A DNA stretch of 64,000 bases from an uncultured Clostridia bacterium (GTDB taxonomy: Bacteria > Bacillota > Clostridia > Lachnospirales > Lachnospiraceae). Location: NCBI GenBank assembly GCA_947385955.1, contig CANDNA010000013.1:1-64000 (forward strand). Reading direction: 5' to 3'. The translations under genes were made by a program, and so were the position numbers. Positions 34,322 to 43,216 of this stretch are shown piece after piece (within the stretch, counting starts at the first letter, position 1; every line of letters starts with the position of its first letter). Below the pieces are notes generated by a model. That model saw nothing but the letters and a program-made list of their open reading frames with translations. It had not been told where the DNA came from and ran no database searches.

Positions 34322-36673
34322 TTGCGTATGCATACCGGAAGACGGAAGGGGTCTGGATTTTTACATAGAAAAGAGCGGGAGCCGTACGGTTTTCGTGACC
34401 GGCTGCGTTATCTTAAAAACAATGGCCTGGCCAATACCATTGTAAGAAAACGGCATTATATTGAAATGCTGTTTATTGTACTGATTTGTCTGAGCGTGAT
34501 CAATGCACCTCTGGTCAGAGTAAATTATGATCTGACAGAATATCTGCCTCCCTATACGGAGTCAAAAGTGGCCATTGATCTGATGGAACGGGAATTTGGC
34601 TATCCGGGGACGGCCAGGATCATGGTCAGGGATGTTTCCATTTATGAGGCTTACATGTATAAGCAGATGTTGGAAAACATAGACGGCGTGGATATGGTCA
34701 CCTGGATGACTGAGGATGTCTACATGGCGCAGGATTTTATTGACCTGGATGCACAGAAAGATTATTACAGGGATCGATGCGCAGTAATGGATATTACCTT
34801 TGACAAAGGAGACAATGATGCACTGACCAAAGAAGCCATCAGTGAGATTCAGGAAATACTGGGAGAGCGGGGCTGTTATGCGGGACCTGCCGTGGAAAAT
34901 AAATCACTGGAGGAAACGCTGGACCGGGAGATTCAGATTATCATGGCGGTGGCGGTGGTACTGATCTTATTGATCCTCTGTCTGACGACGGATTCCTGGT
35001 TTGAACCGGTGCTGTTTCTCACGGTTATGGGGATTGCCATTATCCTGAATATGGGAAGCAATATCCTGTTGGGGACCATCTCATTTATGAGTTCCAGTGT
35101 ATCTTCGGTGCTGCAGCTTGCTACTTCTATGGACTATTCGGTATTTTTACTTCATACCTATGTGAGGCGGAACGAAGAAAAGCCTGGAAATAAAGAGAAA
35201 GCTATGACCGGAGCTTTGAAGGAATCGGCAGTGCCTATCCTTTCCAGCGCCATGACCACATTTGTGGGATTTATGGCATTGCTGGCCATGCGGTTTGGCC
35301 TGGGACGGGATGTGGGGCTGGTACTGGGAAAAAGTATTGTGTGCAGCGTGATTACGGTACTGTTTCTGATGCCGGCACTGCTCCTTCGGTTTGGCGATCT
35401 GATCGAAAAAACCAAACATAAAAGTATGATGCCTAAATTCGGTCTGGTTTCCCGGGGCGTGTTTAAACTGCGGTACATAGTGATGGTGTTGATGGCAGTG
35501 GTGGTAATACCTGCCTATGTGGCACAGAATATGAACAGCTTTACTTTTGGCAACAGTGCCCTGGGCAGAAGCGAGGGGACTAAGGTATATGATGACACGG
35601 CAGAAATTGAAGAAAAATTCGGGCGCAGCAATCTGTATCTGATTATCGTACCAAACGAAACGCCGATTAAAGAGCGGGAACTGGCGGATGAACTGGAAGA
35701 TTTGTATTATGTGAAAAGTGTTATGGGGATTGCCAATGTACTGCCGGTGGGCATTCCGGAATCTTTTGTCCCTGAGAGTATCCGGGGGCAGCTCCGGACT
35801 GAAAATTATGCCCGGATGCTTATGTATACAAGGACGGATACGGAAAGTGAACTGGCATTTGCCACATCGGATGAGATACAGGAGATTGTGAAACGGTATT
35901 ATCCGGAAAATGCCTATGTGGTGGGCAATACACCATCTACCCAGGATTTGAAGGAACTGATGGTACCGGACTATGCAGTGACCAACATCCTGTCACTTCT
36001 GGCAGTGGCGGTGGTGGTGGGGATTGCGTTCAAATCCATGCTGCTGCCCATACTGGTGCTGATCCCCATTACAATCGCCACATATATGAATATGACCGTA
36101 CCCTATCTGCAGGGAGAGAGCTTTATGTTCAACGGATTTATCATAGTGAGTTGTATCCAGTTGGGAGCTACGGTGGACTATTCGATTCTGTTGACCAATA
36201 ATTATATGTATAACAGAGAGCATGGACTGGAGAAAAAGCCGGCAGCAATTGATGCACTGCAGCGGAGCATTCTTTCTATTTTGACTTCCGGTACGATTCT
36301 GACGGTAGCCGGATACGGTATTTATTATATTTCTTCTGTCAGCGCCATCTCCTCTCTGGGGCATCTGATCGGCCGGGGCGGACTGATCAGCATGTGTATG
36401 GTAATCCTGGCGGTACCGGCTCTGCTGACTGCATTTGATGGTATCATATTCAGGGAAAAGGCCATCCGGGATAAAATCAGACAGAAGGAAATCGAGCGGC
36501 TCAGAAACAGAGTGGCGCTGCGGAGAGAAAAGCGCAGGGAATGGATGCAGCGGATGGCACAACGGCACATGGAATGGAAAGCCAGAAAAGAGCAGGCCGG
36601 AGAAAAAAAGCAGAGTGAGCAGACGCATCAGGAGAAAAAAGCAGAACAGAAAGGCGGTAAACAGGATGAATAA
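34322..36673 (+). CDS. RND/MMPL family transporter
   Basis: This 783-residue membrane protein has two halves, each with a large extracytoplasmic loop and a block of five or six membrane segments (first segment about 47-65, blocks near 205-355 and 550-700). The segment LQLATSMDYSVFLLHTY and its counterpart IQLGATVDYSILLTNNY carry the intramembrane Asp used in proton relay by MMPL-type exporters. A basic, Lys/Arg/Gln-rich cytoplasmic tail ends the protein. TTG at 34322 fits a GGGG site 6 bases upstream; ATG at 34328 is the alternative. It overlaps the next gene by 8 bases, implying a shared operon. Confidence 0.9.
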   Translation: MRMHTGRRKGSGFLHRKEREPYGFRDRLRYLKNNGLANTIVRKRHYIEMLFIVLICLSVINAPLVRVNYDLTEYLPPYTESKVAIDLMEREFGYPGTARIMVRDVSIYEAYMYKQMLENIDGVDMVTWMTEDVYMAQDFIDLDAQKDYYRDRCAVMDITFDKGDNDALTKEAISEIQEILGERGCYAGPAVENKSLEETLDREIQIIMAVAVVLILLILCLTTDSWFEPVLFLTVMGIAIILNMGSNILLGTISFMSSSVSSVLQLATSMDYSVFLLHTYVRRNEEKPGNKEKAMTGALKESAVPILSSAMTTFVGFMALLAMRFGLGRDVGLVLGKSIVCSVITVLFLMPALLLRFGDLIEKTKHKSMMPKFGLVSRGVFKLRYIVMVLMAVVVIPAYVAQNMNSFTFGNSALGRSEGTKVYDDTAEIEEKFGRSNLYLIIVPNETPIKERELADELEDLYYVKSVMGIANVLPVGIPESFVPESIRGQLRTENYARMLMYTRTDTESELAFATSDEIQEIVKRYYPENAYVVGNTPSTQDLKELMVPDYAVTNILSLLAVAVVVGIAFKSMLLPILVLIPITIATYMNMTVPYLQGESFMFNGFIIVSCIQLGATVDYSILLTNNYMYNREHGLEKKPAAIDALQRSILSILTSGTILTVAGYGIYYISSVSAISSLGHLIGRGGLISMCMVILAVPALLTAFDGIIFREKAIRDKIRQKEIERLRNRVALRREKRREWMQRMAQRHMEWKARKEQAGEKKQSEQTHQEKKAEQKGGKQDE

Positions 36674-38561
36674 GAGGAATGGGAAGCGGGCAGCGGCCAT
36701 TTGCATGGGAGCCGTACTGATGAGTCAGACCGTTTATATGGATGTACAGGCCGCGCCGCCGAAAGTATATGTGGACGAATCCGTATATGTGAATCTGGAC
36801 TATTATGGAGAGGTGGAAGAGGTTAACATCGTAAAGGGCTGTATGCTCAACGGCAATACCACAGTGGTGGATTACGGCGCTTATGATGAAGTGGTCAATA
36901 TGAGCAATACAGCGGTGCCCACCGTGGAGGATGGCCGTGTAACCTGGGATTTAAGCGGTCAGGAGGGAGAACGGTTTTATTTTGAATGCCGGACAGATAC
37001 ACTGGCACAGGAGCTTCCCTGGGATCTGGATGTGACCTATAAGTTAAATGGTAAGGAGTGCAGTGCGGATACGCTGGCAGGTGCATCCGGCATGGTGACT
37101 ATGTTGATTGATGTGGTGCCCAATGAAAAGGCGCCGGATTATTATAAAAATAATATGATCCTTACGGTGGCCACACTGGTGGATATGGACCGGGATAATT
37201 ATTCCCTGGAGGCGCCCGGTTCTCAGCTGCAGACGGTGGGAACCAAAAAAGCAGTGCTGTTTATGGCGCTTCCCGGCGAAAGCGGTACATTCCGCATTGA
37301 CATTGGAACAGAGAGCTTTGAGAGTGTGGGGCTGATGTTTCTGATGGTTCCGGCCACACTCTCTTCGCTGGACCGTATCGGGGATATCCGGGAAGTAAAG
37401 GATCAGGTCCGGGATTCTATGGATGCCATGAGCGACAGTGCGGACGTGATTCTGGACAATTTATCAGCCATGAAAGGCAGCCTGCAGGAGACACAGAAGG
37501 GGCTTCGGGCAGCCCAGCAGGCAAAGGCCACCTTTGATGCAGGGGAAGGGCAGGTGAAATCGGACGCGGATGCAGCCATCAATTCCCTGGATGCCATTCA
37601 GAACAGTCTGATTCTGCTTTCTGCCCAGACCATGATAGAAAAAGCGGATTTTACGGATGCGATGGAACGGCTGGAAACCATCCGCCACAGTGTCTATGAG
37701 ATGGATGCCTATCTGAAGGATATGGAGGAGGCTTCCAAGGATCTGCAGGGCTCCCTGAAAGATCTGCGCCGGACGATGAAAGACGGCGCCGGGGATACAG
37801 AGGAAGAAATCGAGGACAGCATCAATGCACTGAAAAAAATTTACGGACAGACAGGGGAGCCGGCCGATCTGGGCAATCTCCAGTTGGGGGCGGAAGTAGG
37901 GTATCTGGCCAGCTTTGCAGGCGTACTGACCAAATCTGCGGCTCCGGTACTGGAGGATACACAGGGGCTGATCCACGAAGTGGAAAATCTGAGCTACAAA
38001 GCCAGTGAAGTGATTAACGAAGGATATACACTGGGCGGCCATATGACACAGGAGTATAAAGACCATGTGCTGATGCTGCTGGATGAAACAGAGATGTTTC
38101 TGGACAGCTCTGTGGCGACTGTGGCAGCCACCCAGACAGCGCTGCGCAGTATGCGTACTTTGCTGGATGCCACAGAGAGCAGCCTGGATGCGGCCATAGA
38201 TGCCAGCCTCAGCGGTATGATCGGCATACTGGACAGCGGCATGGGCATCGCAGGAGGCAGTGAGGTATTCCGGGATGCCAAAAATACGATGAAAGAGGCT
38301 GTGGACGATGAACTGGATGAGATTGAAGAGGAAACCAATATTCTGAACATCGATATTGAAGAGAGCTTTCCCTCTTTTACATCCGGCAAAAACGATTCTC
38401 CGGAGAGCATACAGATTATTATGCGGACAGCCGAAATCAGCATAGATGATGAGGTGGACAATACGGTGGATCTGGAAAAAGAGCCGGAAAACATCGGCGT
38501 ATGGGGAAGGCTGAAAGCAGTGTTTGTGAAGATCTATCACTGGTTTGTAAAAGAAGAATGA
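36666..38561 (+). CDS. Exported coiled-coil protein, partner of the RND transporter
   Basis: This 631-residue protein has a signal peptide (about 1-28, AAAICMGAVLMSQTVYMDVQA), a beta-rich N-terminal domain to about 235, and then long heptad-like helical stretches (about 235-560; VKDQVRDSMDAMSDSADVIL, LQETQKGLRAAQQAKATF). The C-terminus is SFPSFTSGKNDSPES followed by a basic/aromatic tail. The helical part resembles the coiled coils of YhgE/Pip-like and other MMPL-associated proteins, so it may form the extracytoplasmic conduit or cap of the exporter. It begins within the last codons of the transporter gene (overlap of 8 bases). Function is inferred from context only. Confidence 0.8.
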   Translation: MNKRNGKRAAAICMGAVLMSQTVYMDVQAAPPKVYVDESVYVNLDYYGEVEEVNIVKGCMLNGNTTVVDYGAYDEVVNMSNTAVPTVEDGRVTWDLSGQEGERFYFECRTDTLAQELPWDLDVTYKLNGKECSADTLAGASGMVTMLIDVVPNEKAPDYYKNNMILTVATLVDMDRDNYSLEAPGSQLQTVGTKKAVLFMALPGESGTFRIDIGTESFESVGLMFLMVPATLSSLDRIGDIREVKDQVRDSMDAMSDSADVILDNLSAMKGSLQETQKGLRAAQQAKATFDAGEGQVKSDADAAINSLDAIQNSLILLSAQTMIEKADFTDAMERLETIRHSVYEMDAYLKDMEEASKDLQGSLKDLRRTMKDGAGDTEEEIEDSINALKKIYGQTGEPADLGNLQLGAEVGYLASFAGVLTKSAAPVLEDTQGLIHEVENLSYKASEVINEGYTLGGHMTQEYKDHVLMLLDETEMFLDSSVATVAATQTALRSMRTLLDATESSLDAAIDASLSGMIGILDSGMGIAGGSEVFRDAKNTMKEAVDDELDEIEEETNILNIDIEESFPSFTSGKNDSPESIQIIMRTAEISIDDEVDNTVDLEKEPENIGVWGRLKAVFVKIYHWFVKEE

Positions 38562-38590
38562 TACCTGAATAAGACAGAATGCATATCAGA

Positions 38591-38627
38591 AAATCCGGCG
38601 GACATGGGATGTCCGGCCGGATTTTTT
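38591..38627. terminator. Bidirectional terminator between convergent genes
   Basis: AATCCGGC/GCCGGATT-type stem with an inner GGACA/TGTCC stem (38591-38604 with 38610-38623), followed by seven Ts on the + strand and flanked by As on the other side. It serves the coiled-coil gene and the alanine symporter gene. Confidence 0.82.
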
Positions 38628-38642
38628 TACGAAAGCAAACAG

Positions 38643-40046
38643 TTATCTGATTTTTCCTTCTTTTTTCAGTACCTCCTGGAAATCCCGGATGTCTTTTGCA
38701 ATCTCACCGCTTAAGATCAGCATACAGATCAGGTTGGGAATTGCCATCAGTGCGTTTGCAATATCGGAAAGGTTCCATACCAGATCCAGCGTAGCCACAC
38801 AGCCGACAAAAACCACCAGCGAAAAGATAATACGGTATACCATATTGTATTTATGCGTTCCAAGAATGTATTCATAGGCTTTTTCACCATGATATTCCCA
38901 GCCCAGAATGGTGGAAAAGGCGAACAGCGTAATGCCGATGCTGACCAGCCAGCCTCCGGCAGGCCCGAGTACGGTGGCAAAGGCGGCAATGGTCAGGGAA
39001 GAACCCTGATACAACTCACCGGTTGCCGGATTTACCTGTCCCAGTACACCGGAAGCTGCAATGGCAAGGCCTGTCATAGTACAAACGACAATCGTGTCAT
39101 AAAATGTACCGGTCATATTTATGTATGCCTGGCGTACCGGATGGTCTGTGGTGGCAGCCGCCGCAGTGATGGCAGCGGAACCCATACCGGCTTCATTGGA
39201 AAATACGCCACGGGCCACACCGAAACGCATGGCATTCATCATGGAGGCAGTGATCGTACCACAGAGCCCGCCGCCTACTGCCTGTACGCTGAACGCCATT
39301 TTAAAGATCATGGCCACTCCTGCCGGCAGATTGGAAATATTTCCGATAATAACGATCAGCGCTGCAATGATGTAGAAAACAGCCATAACGGGTACTACGA
39401 CCTGAGATACTTTTGAGATAGATTTGATGCCGCCTACGATAATCAGCAGGGAAAGCAGTGTCAGGATGATGCCAATGACCCAGTTGGGAATCGAAAAGGT
39501 TTCGTTTAATGCACTTGTAATAGAGTTGGCCTGTGTCATATTGCCGATACCAAAAGACGCCACTACGGCAAAGAAGGCAAAGAGCCAGCCCAGGACACTG
39601 CCCAGAGCTTTGTTTTTAATGGCTTTTTTCATCGTATACATGGGTCCGCCGGACATTTCGCCGTCGGCATTGACACCCCGGTATTTGATGGCCAGCATAC
39701 ATTCGCCGAATTTGGAAGTGAGACCGAAGCAGGCGGAGACCCACATCCATACAAGGGCGCCGGGTCCGCCGGATACCATAGCGGTGGCCACGCCTACGAT
39801 ATTACCGGTTCCGATGGTGGCGGCCAGTGCGGTGGTCAGAGCAGAGAACGGGGAGATATCACCTTCCCCGGTTTTTTTGCGGGCTTCTTTGCTGAGCGTA
39901 CTTCTTAAAGCATAGCCCAGGTTTCTCCAGGGTAAAAACCCGGTACGGATAGTCAGGAAAATACCGGTTCCCACCAGAAGAACGAGCATGACCGGGCCCC
40001 AGACAAAGCTGTCTACAGCCGAGACTGCATTTGAAAATGTTTCCAT
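38643..40046 (-). CDS. Sodium:alanine symporter family protein (AGCS)
   Basis: This 467-residue membrane protein with about eleven segments imports alanine or glycine with sodium. Family signatures seen are GTGIFLTIRTGFLPWRN, FSALTTALAATIGTGNIVGVATAM, GGPGALVWMWVSACFGLTSKFGE, MSGGPMYTM and FSNEAGMGSAAITAAAA. The ATG at 40046 is chosen because GGGAGGA lies about 8 bases upstream. An ATG five codons earlier overlaps that site and is unlikely. A near-consensus promoter lies at 40159-40187 on the same strand, and the 5' leader includes a perfect inverted repeat (40083-40102). Confidence 0.93.
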   Translation of the reverse strand: METFSNAVSAVDSFVWGPVMLVLLVGTGIFLTIRTGFLPWRNLGYALRSTLSKEARKKTGEGDISPFSALTTALAATIGTGNIVGVATAMVSGGPGALVWMWVSACFGLTSKFGECMLAIKYRGVNADGEMSGGPMYTMKKAIKNKALGSVLGWLFAFFAVVASFGIGNMTQANSITSALNETFSIPNWVIGIILTLLSLLIIVGGIKSISKVSQVVVPVMAVFYIIAALIVIIGNISNLPAGVAMIFKMAFSVQAVGGGLCGTITASMMNAMRFGVARGVFSNEAGMGSAAITAAAATTDHPVRQAYINMTGTFYDTIVVCTMTGLAIAASGVLGQVNPATGELYQGSSLTIAAFATVLGPAGGWLVSIGITLFAFSTILGWEYHGEKAYEYILGTHKYNMVYRIIFSLVVFVGCVATLDLVWNLSDIANALMAIPNLICMLILSGEIAKDIRDFQEVLKKEGKIR

Positions 40047-40082
40047 AATAGTTCCTCCCATAGTTTGGTAATCTGTCTGTCA

Positions 40083-40102
40083 GTGACTTCCAGGGAAGTC
40101 AC
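40083..40102 (-). promoter_or_regulatory. Inverted repeat in the leader of the alanine symporter gene
   Basis: GTGACTTC and GAAGTCAC form a perfect 8-bp stem with a 4-base loop in the leader, between promoter and start codon. It could be an operator or an RNA hairpin. There is no T run. Confidence 0.4.
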
Positions 40103-40158
40103 AAAGCAAAAAAAGGCATAATATACGCAATGCGCTATTACGTCTTTGCAACAACATG

Positions 40159-40187
40159 ATTTTAATATAGTAAAGTGGAAAAGTCAA
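40159..40187 (-). promoter_or_regulatory. Promoter of the alanine symporter gene
   Basis: On the minus strand TTGACT (40187-40182), a 17-base spacer and TAAAAT (40164-40159), which is close to consensus. Confidence 0.68.
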
Positions 40188-40249
40188 GTGATTTGTGCGA
40201 ATTGACAGATGCAAATACCAGAAGAAGAAAGGAACCCATAAAAGGGAGG

Positions 40250-40278
40250 ATGCCAAGTAAATGGAATTTACTTGGCAT
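40250..40278. repeat. Perfect inverted repeat in the intergenic region
   Basis: ATGCCAAGTAAA at 40250-40261 pairs with TTTACTTGGCAT at 40267-40278, a perfect 12-bp stem with a 5-base loop and no T run. It overlaps the start of the small ORF at 40261 and would sequester that ATG in the mRNA. Confidence 0.5.
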
Positions 40279-40356
40279 TATTATGAAAAAGCTATTTATA
40301 AAGTAATGTTAGTTGGCTTGTGTTGTGTATTGCTGTATCTTATGGTTATAGTATAA
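40261..40356 (+). CDS. Possible 31-residue single-pass membrane peptide
   Basis: A short ORF in an otherwise empty 380-base gap encodes MEFTWHYYEKAIYKV followed by a continuous hydrophobic helix, MLVGLCCVLLYLMVIV. The charged or aromatic N-terminus and single membrane segment are typical of small membrane peptides, including type I toxins and transporter-associated peptides. GGGAGG lies 11 bases upstream of the ATG, slightly far. The start codon lies inside a strong hairpin (40250-40278), and a second hairpin (GTATCTTA/TAAGATAC, 40335-40361) overlaps the stop. TTGACA at 40202-40207 has no clear -10 partner. It could be a chance ORF. Confidence 0.35.
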   Translation: MEFTWHYYEKAIYKVMLVGLCCVLLYLMVIV

Positions 40357-40441
40357 GATACGAATTTGGATAAAAAATGTTATGCGAATTAAGTTTCTTT
40401 AAATGAAATGTAAATAAAATATGAACGCACAACAGTTCGGG

Positions 40442-40963
40442 TTATACGGTTTCCGGCTCCGGATAGGTCTCTCCAAAGGTTTCCACGGTGATGGTACGAA
40501 TGGCCTGTTTTTCCAAAGGACGGTTATCATAATGGTCCGTGGGGCATTCTGCAATCCGGTTTACCGCTTCCATACCTTCTGTGACCTGTCCGAAAGCGGC
40601 ATAGGAACCGTCCAGATGGGGTGCCGCTTTGTGCATGATAAAGAACTGGCTGCCTGCAGAGTCCGGAGCCATACTTCTGGCCATAGACAAAACCCCTTCC
40701 GTGTGTTTTAAATCATTGGGAAACCCATTCTGTGTAAATTCCCCTCTGATGCCGTAACCGGGACCGCCCATCCCGCTGCCTTCGGGGTCACCGCCCTGAA
40801 TCATAAAACCTTTGATCACACGGTGGAAGATCAGTCCGTCGTAAAACTGTTTCTGAACGAGACTGATAAAGTTATTGACTGTATTGGGTGCGATTTGGGG
40901 ATACAATTCTGCCTTAATAATGTCCCCGTTTTCCATAGTAATGGTAATCACTGGATTTTGCAT
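40442..40963 (-). CDS. Peptidyl-prolyl cis-trans isomerase, cyclophilin type
   Basis: This is a 173-residue cytoplasmic cyclophilin (no signal peptide) that accelerates proline isomerisation during folding. Typical stretches are FHRVIKGFMIQGGDPEGSGMGGPGYGIRGEF (with the catalytic Arg in FHRV), HTEGVLSMARS, AGSQFFIMHKAAPHLDGSYAAFG and VTEGMEAVNRIAE. GAAAGGAAG lies upstream of the ATG at 40963. It is a single gene between the intergenic small ORF and the divergent GNAT gene. Confidence 0.93.
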   Translation of the reverse strand: MQNPVITITMENGDIIKAELYPQIAPNTVNNFISLVQKQFYDGLIFHRVIKGFMIQGGDPEGSGMGGPGYGIRGEFTQNGFPNDLKHTEGVLSMARSMAPDSAGSQFFIMHKAAPHLDGSYAAFGQVTEGMEAVNRIAECPTDHYDNRPLEKQAIRTITVETFGETYPEPETV

Positions 40964-41076
40964 GGTATTTTGCTTCCTTTCTGTTATAATATAATAAGTT
41001 TACCGCAGTATTCTTTTGTATTGTAATAGATAAAAGCCATTTCGTAAAGGAGTTTGCTTTGGGGAAAGGAACCTGT

Positions 41077-41820
41077 ATGGTAAAGAAAATTTTGATTGAA
41101 GGACGACAGGGGCAGGGCGTTTTATATCTGACGGATCATCTGCCATTATTAAGGACACTTCTTGCCAGAGGGGAAAAAGCAGCGGCCATTCTGACAGAAG
41201 ACAACAGAGATGAGGATTTTACCGGACTTCCTTATGCGGTGGAGCATGTGGAAGAGCTGGAACCGGTGGATCTGGTCCGCCTGTACAGACGGCTGGCAGG
41301 GCAGCCCTGGGACATTCTGGAAACAGGGCGGTGCAGGCTGCGGGAAATGACAGCAATGGATGTGGACCGGCTCTATGAAATCTATGCGGATGCTTCGATC
41401 ACCCGATTTATGGAAAATCTGTATGAGGACCGGGAAAAAGAGCGAAGATATATTGAGGATTACAGAAAATATGTCTATGAATTTTATGGGTATGGCATAT
41501 GGATAATAGAGGATAAGGCATCCGGTATCACAATCGGACGGGCGGGTGTGGAACCCAGAGAGGGAGAAGTGGAGCTGGGATTTGTAATCGGGGTCCCGTG
41601 GCAGCGTCAGGGGTATGGATATGAGGTGTGCAGCGGTATTCTGGACTATGTAAGACAGGAAATCCAGTGTGAGACAGTCCTTTCCAGAGTGCATCCGGAA
41701 AATCAGGCTTCTGTGAGGCTGCTGCAGAAACTTGGATTTTGCAAGTCGGAAGAGGCCGGCCCGGACGGTATGGAGGTGTATGCGTATCCGGTCAACAAAA
41801 AAACAATAGAAAGCGCCTGA
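41077..41820 (+). CDS. GNAT family N-acetyltransferase
   Basis: This is a 247-residue protein. The N-terminal part (about 1-75; GRQGQGVLYLTDHLPLLRTLLARGEKAAAILT) is unusual and may be a small Rossmann-like or HAD-like helper segment. Residues about 85-245 form a GNAT domain: RCRLREMTAMDVDRLYEIYAD, GYGIWIIEDKASGITIGRAGVE, ELGFVIGVPWQRQGYGYEV (acetyl-CoA binding Q/R-x-x-G-x-G/A) and SRVHPENQASVRLLQKLGF. The acceptor is unknown. ATG 41077 follows AAAGGA; an in-frame TTG at 41059 also has a good AAAGGAG site. A terminator overlaps the end of the gene. Confidence 0.88.
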   Translation: MVKKILIEGRQGQGVLYLTDHLPLLRTLLARGEKAAAILTEDNRDEDFTGLPYAVEHVEELEPVDLVRLYRRLAGQPWDILETGRCRLREMTAMDVDRLYEIYADASITRFMENLYEDREKERRYIEDYRKYVYEFYGYGIWIIEDKASGITIGRAGVEPREGEVELGFVIGVPWQRQGYGYEVCSGILDYVRQEIQCETVLSRVHPENQASVRLLQKLGFCKSEEAGPDGMEVYAYPVNKKTIESA

Positions 41821-41841
41821 AGGAAACTTTCTATTGTTTTT
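41801..41841. terminator. Bidirectional terminator between GNAT and HD-GYP genes
   Basis: A perfect 13-bp stem (AAACAATAGAAAG at 41801-41813 with CTTTCTATTGTTT at 41827-41839). The GNAT stop codon lies in the loop. A/T-rich arms on both sides suit both strands. Confidence 0.75.
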
Positions 41842-41857
41842 AAGTTTTGTATCGGGA

Positions 41858-42988
41858 TTATACCACCGGGAGCATTTCTGCAATGGACAGATCAGTCTGC
41901 CTGCTCAGATCTACGAACTCGTTGCCGCACTGGATAGTGGGGCGCCCAAGACGTCCCCGGTTGATAAATACCACATACCCTACCATGCCGTTGCTCAGAC
42001 GTACCGGGCAGTTTAAATAGGTATTGACTGTATTTTCCAGGAAGGTAAGTATGGAACGGGTATCAAACTTACGCAGTCCTTCATGTTCAAAATGTTCGAT
42101 GACGGCAAAGGGCGCCATCGCTTTCCGGTAAGGCCGGTCGGAAGTCATGGCATCATAAATATCACAGATGGTAACCAGCTTGGCGAACCGGCCGATCTGT
42201 TCACCGCGGAGCCCGCGGGGATATCCGCTGCCATCGCATTTTTCATGGTGCATCAGGGCAGACAGGCAGATGGTCTCTCCTACACCAAATTCCTGCAGCA
42301 TTTCGTAGCCTTTCTGGGCATGGGTATTGACCAGTTCACGTTCTTCGGGTGTCAGGGGGCCGGGCTTTTGAATGATCTCTTCGGGAATGGCAAGCAGACC
42401 CACATCATGGAACAGCCCGCAGGCAGCCGCCATGCGGCAGTCCTCCTCGCTGTACTCGAGCCAGTGAGCCAGCATATTGCAGAGAAGGGAAGTATTGATA
42501 CAGTGTGCATAGATGCTGCTGTCATACTCTTTCATATAGATCAACATTTCCAGAATACTGCTGTGAGTGCCCTTATGATCCAGCAGGGAGACTGTCTGGT
42601 TCAATATGGTATCCACATTGAGATCCGTATTTTTTTCCACAAGATTGTTGACAGCAACCTGAAAATAATTCAGCCCTTCTTCGTAGGTTTCTTTGTATTC
42701 TTCGATTTCCTTTGCACGTGCTTCTCTGACTTTCTGAGGGAGTTTGGAAGTAAAGTTGGGAATATTGGCGCCGAAATAGCTGCTGATGGCGTCAACAGAA
42801 GCAGCATCTGTTTCGGGGATGTCATCCTCGATTCGTATGGACCGGATGGAAAAAACATGCAGCAACTGGAGCTTAAGCTCTGTTAATGTGGTTCCTTTCG
42901 GTACCAGCAACTGCTGGCCATTCATTGCATAAACATCCTCGGCGGTTACCATTCCGGGTCTTAATTGCGCGTAAGCAACCTTTTTCAT
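41858..42988 (-). CDS. HD-GYP domain protein, probable cyclic-di-GMP phosphodiesterase
   Basis: This is a 376-residue protein without membrane segments. The N-terminal part (1-130) carries a short beta domain (RPGMVTAEDVYAMNGQQLLVPKG) and a helical linker. The HD-GYP domain (about 150-320) has GLFHDVG with the metal-binding HD pair, NTHAQKGYEML, MHHEKCDGSGYP with the GYP motif, and ICDIYDAMTSDRPYRKA. These enzymes typically degrade cyclic-di-GMP. A C-terminal PilZ-unlike beta segment (VRLSNGMVGYVVFINRGRLGRPTIQ) is common in this subfamily. A near-consensus promoter lies at 43041-43069. Confidence 0.92.
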   Translation of the reverse strand: MKKVAYAQLRPGMVTAEDVYAMNGQQLLVPKGTTLTELKLQLLHVFSIRSIRIEDDIPETDAASVDAISSYFGANIPNFTSKLPQKVREARAKEIEEYKETYEEGLNYFQVAVNNLVEKNTDLNVDTILNQTVSLLDHKGTHSSILEMLIYMKEYDSSIYAHCINTSLLCNMLAHWLEYSEEDCRMAAACGLFHDVGLLAIPEEIIQKPGPLTPEERELVNTHAQKGYEMLQEFGVGETICLSALMHHEKCDGSGYPRGLRGEQIGRFAKLVTICDIYDAMTSDRPYRKAMAPFAVIEHFEHEGLRKFDTRSILTFLENTVNTYLNCPVRLSNGMVGYVVFINRGRLGRPTIQCGNEFVDLSRQTDLSIAEMLPVV

Positions 42989-43040
42989 ACTCTTACCTCA
43001 CTTTTCTTTAGAACCTGAGCGGTGCTGTCTCTTTGTATAA

Positions 43041-43069
43041 ATTATAGAACGTTTCAGGCGGATAGTCAA
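43041..43069 (-). promoter_or_regulatory. Promoter of the HD-GYP gene
   Basis: On the minus strand TTGACT (43069-43064), a 17-base spacer and a perfect TATAAT (43046-43041), about 53 bases before the start codon. Confidence 0.8.
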
Positions 43070-43131
43070 CCGCGGAGTGGCGAAACACCGCGGATATATG
43101 CGAAAAAACGACGATGACAGATCTTTGTGAC

Positions 43132-43160
43132 TGGACAAAGGCGGCGTTTTGGACTATGAT
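43132..43160 (+). promoter_or_regulatory. Promoter of the aminotransferase gene
   Basis: TGGACA at 43132-43137, a 17-base spacer and TATGAT at 43155-43160, divergent from the HD-GYP promoter. Confidence 0.68.
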
Positions 43161-43216
43161 AAAAAACATACGGAAATCCCTGCCGGAAGATGTGACAGGG
43201 AAAGAGGGAGGCGCGT

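Noticed and set aside
40250-40278. Terminal inverted repeat of an insertion sequence
   Set aside because: The two arms are only 5 bases apart, there is no transposase and no second distant copy in the window.
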